Source of the DNA: DATKZM01 sp035527975
Lineage (GTDB): Bacteria; Pseudomonadota; Alphaproteobacteria; JAPULJ01
Assembly: GCA_035527975.1 (NCBI GenBank)
Contig: DATKZM010000059.1
Location: forward strand, 1-64,000
Direction of reading: 5' to 3'
DNA length: 64,000 nucleotides
The position numbers and the translations under genes were made by a program. Positions 63,067 through 64,000 of the stretch are shown one piece after another. Each line of letters begins with the position of its first letter. The stretch's first letter is position 1. Under the pieces are notes generated by a model, which saw only the letters and a list, made by a program, of their open reading frames with translations, did not search any database and was not told the DNA's origin.

Positions 63067-63360
63067 ATGATTCCTGATTTTGACATCGACCTGCTGCGGC
63101 ACATTGCCACGCTCCTGATGATCCACGGCATGTGGGGCCCGGCCCCGACTAGGCCGCCTTCACGAAAGCCTTCGAAACGGCCAGCCATCGGGTGCTCGCC
63201 CCGGTGCTGCGCCATCACGCCGTCGACCCGGCGACGCCGACCGACCTGGCGCTCGAGAGCGGCCGCCTCAGCGGCAAGGAGACGCTCGAGGCGACGGCGA
63301 CGATCCGGATCGGCGGCGGCCTCGATCACGTCATCGACGGCAAGATCGCGCTCGAATAGG
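63067..63360 (+). pseudogene. Frameshifted N-terminal remnant of an alpha/beta hydrolase
   Basis: In one frame LLMIHGMWGP resembles the oxyanion loop of an alpha/beta hydrolase. In another frame, from about 63151, AFTKAFETASHRVLAPVLRH continues the same N-terminal pattern, and a stop separates the frames. Nothing resembling a nucleophile elbow follows. The C-terminal remnant of a similar hydrolase lies upstream at 62391-62662, so the order of parts is inverted. Confidence 0.5.
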
Positions 63361-63428
63361 CCCCCGCGCCCCGTCCCGCCGCCTGAGGCCCCGCCTCACG
63401 CGCGGCTGCCGTTAACAAAGAATTTGAA

Positions 63429-63440
63429 GGTCGATCGACC
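63429..63440. promoter_or_regulatory. 12-bp palindrome upstream of the DCC gene
   Basis: GGTCGATCGACC is a perfect palindrome followed directly by ATAATC, about 100 bp before the DCC gene. It may be an operator overlapping a promoter, but no clear -35 element is seen. Confidence 0.25.
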
Positions 63441-63540
63441 ATAATCGCGATCGGTGGACGCATCGGCCGTGGCCTCGGTCAGCTCGACCGCCTGGGGGTC
63501 CGCGCCCCCTGCCGTGCAACGACGAGATCGGCACCATGCG

Positions 63541-63918
63541 ATGACGGACCAAGCCACCCTAATCTATGATGGCGACTGCCCGTTCTGCAGCCGCTATGCG
63601 CGCTACGTACGCCTCAGACAGGCGGTCGGCACGCTCCGGCTGGTCGACGCCCGTGACGGCGGCGCGGAAGTCGACCGCGCACGCCGGCAGGGGCTCCGCC
63701 TCGACGATCGCATGGTCCTCGAGATCGGAGGCGTGCTCTATCACGGCGACGCCTGCCTCAACCGCCTAGCATTGATGAGCTCGCGCTCGGGTGTCTTCAA
63801 CCGGGTGAATTATCTGCTCTTCAAGTCGCCGCGGCTGGCACGGGTCGCTTATCCCGCGCTTCGCTCCGGGCGCAACCTTGCCCTCCGGCTGCTCGGCCGA
63901 AAGCCGCTGGGATACTGA
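63541..63918 (+). CDS. DCC-family thiol-disulfide oxidoreductase
   Basis: A 125-residue protein beginning MTDQATLIYDGDCPFC. The YDGDCPFC motif (Cys13/Cys16) defines the DCC family (DUF393), thioredoxin-like proteins. DDRMVLEIGGVLYHGDACLN is the second conserved region. The start at 63541 is set by the family N-terminus. Physiological partner unknown. Confidence 0.9.
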   Translation: MTDQATLIYDGDCPFCSRYARYVRLRQAVGTLRLVDARDGGAEVDRARRQGLRLDDRMVLEIGGVLYHGDACLNRLALMSSRSGVFNRVNYLLFKSPRLARVAYPALRSGRNLALRLLGRKPLGY

Positions 63919-64000
63919 AACGGCGGGATTCCGAAGCTAGATGTTCGGTATGGGCAAGTCGTGTCCTCGGCCACGCGGCGTCGGAGTGCGAACCGGCAGC

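Overview
This is GC-rich chromosomal DNA from an alphaproteobacterium. Gene content and order point to a Rhodospirillales- or Rhizobiales-like lineage: an atpHAGDC cluster without F0 genes, rplU-rpmA-GNAT-obgE-proB, nadD-rsfS-rlmH-gpmI-envC-ctpA-yibQ-rppH, fsa-DUF484-xerC and mdh-sucCDA-odhB with lpdA nearby. The exact genus cannot be named from the sequence alone.

Bases 1-3629 are an accessory patch of decayed mobile-element DNA. It holds a tyrosine-phosphatase-like gene, an unrecognised 272-residue gene, two small hypothetical genes, and three degraded copies of the C-terminal part of a large serine recombinase. The patch stops at a 39-base fragment of a tRNA-Ser(CGA) gene (3630-3668, minus strand) that breaks at the 3' edge of the anticodon loop, so it is probably the scar of an integrated element. 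After a long non-coding stretch comes a divergent class III nucleotide-cyclase homologue (4295-5515).

Bases 5560-26725 are core: ribosomal proteins L21 (with a long Lys/Ala-rich tail) and L27, Obg, proline biosynthesis (proB and proA, separated by an oppositely oriented tam), a LOG-family protein, the nadD/rsfS/rlmH/gpmI/envC/ctpA/yibQ/rppH run, a diiron ferritin-like protein, and the F1 ATP synthase operon on the minus strand.

Bases 27112-32079 hold the most unusual locus. A 699-residue protein (FHA domain, long Pro/Ala linker, one membrane helix, then seven about 50-residue repeats that look like a seven-bladed beta-propeller) is followed after 6 bp by a smaller FHA-membrane-Cys-rich protein. 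Next to it, on the other strand, lie a PlsB-type acyltransferase and an alpha/beta hydrolase that overlap by 4 bp.

Bases 32320-41765 carry priA, fructose-6-phosphate aldolase/transaldolase, DUF484, xerC, an HSL-type esterase, an MFS transporter, an FkbM methyltransferase, a PGPGW-type membrane protein and lpdA. Bases 42058-44311 carry a DUF350 protein, a membrane-anchored trypsin-like protease and a DUF1989 protein. The TCA operon (mdh-sucC-sucD-sucA-odhB) reads leftwards from 52743 and ends with a divergent type II dehydroquinase-like gene. The E2 subunit has two lipoyl domains.

Bases 53003-64000 are peripheral metabolism: flavin reductase, class II aldolase, ZapE, cytochrome b561, MFS, two SDRs, a likely HTH/PhyH/SAF-oxidoreductase/SDR operon, a YdhR-type protein, two rearranged alpha/beta-hydrolase relics and a DCC-family thiol oxidoreductase. 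Short REP-like palindromes are scattered between genes.
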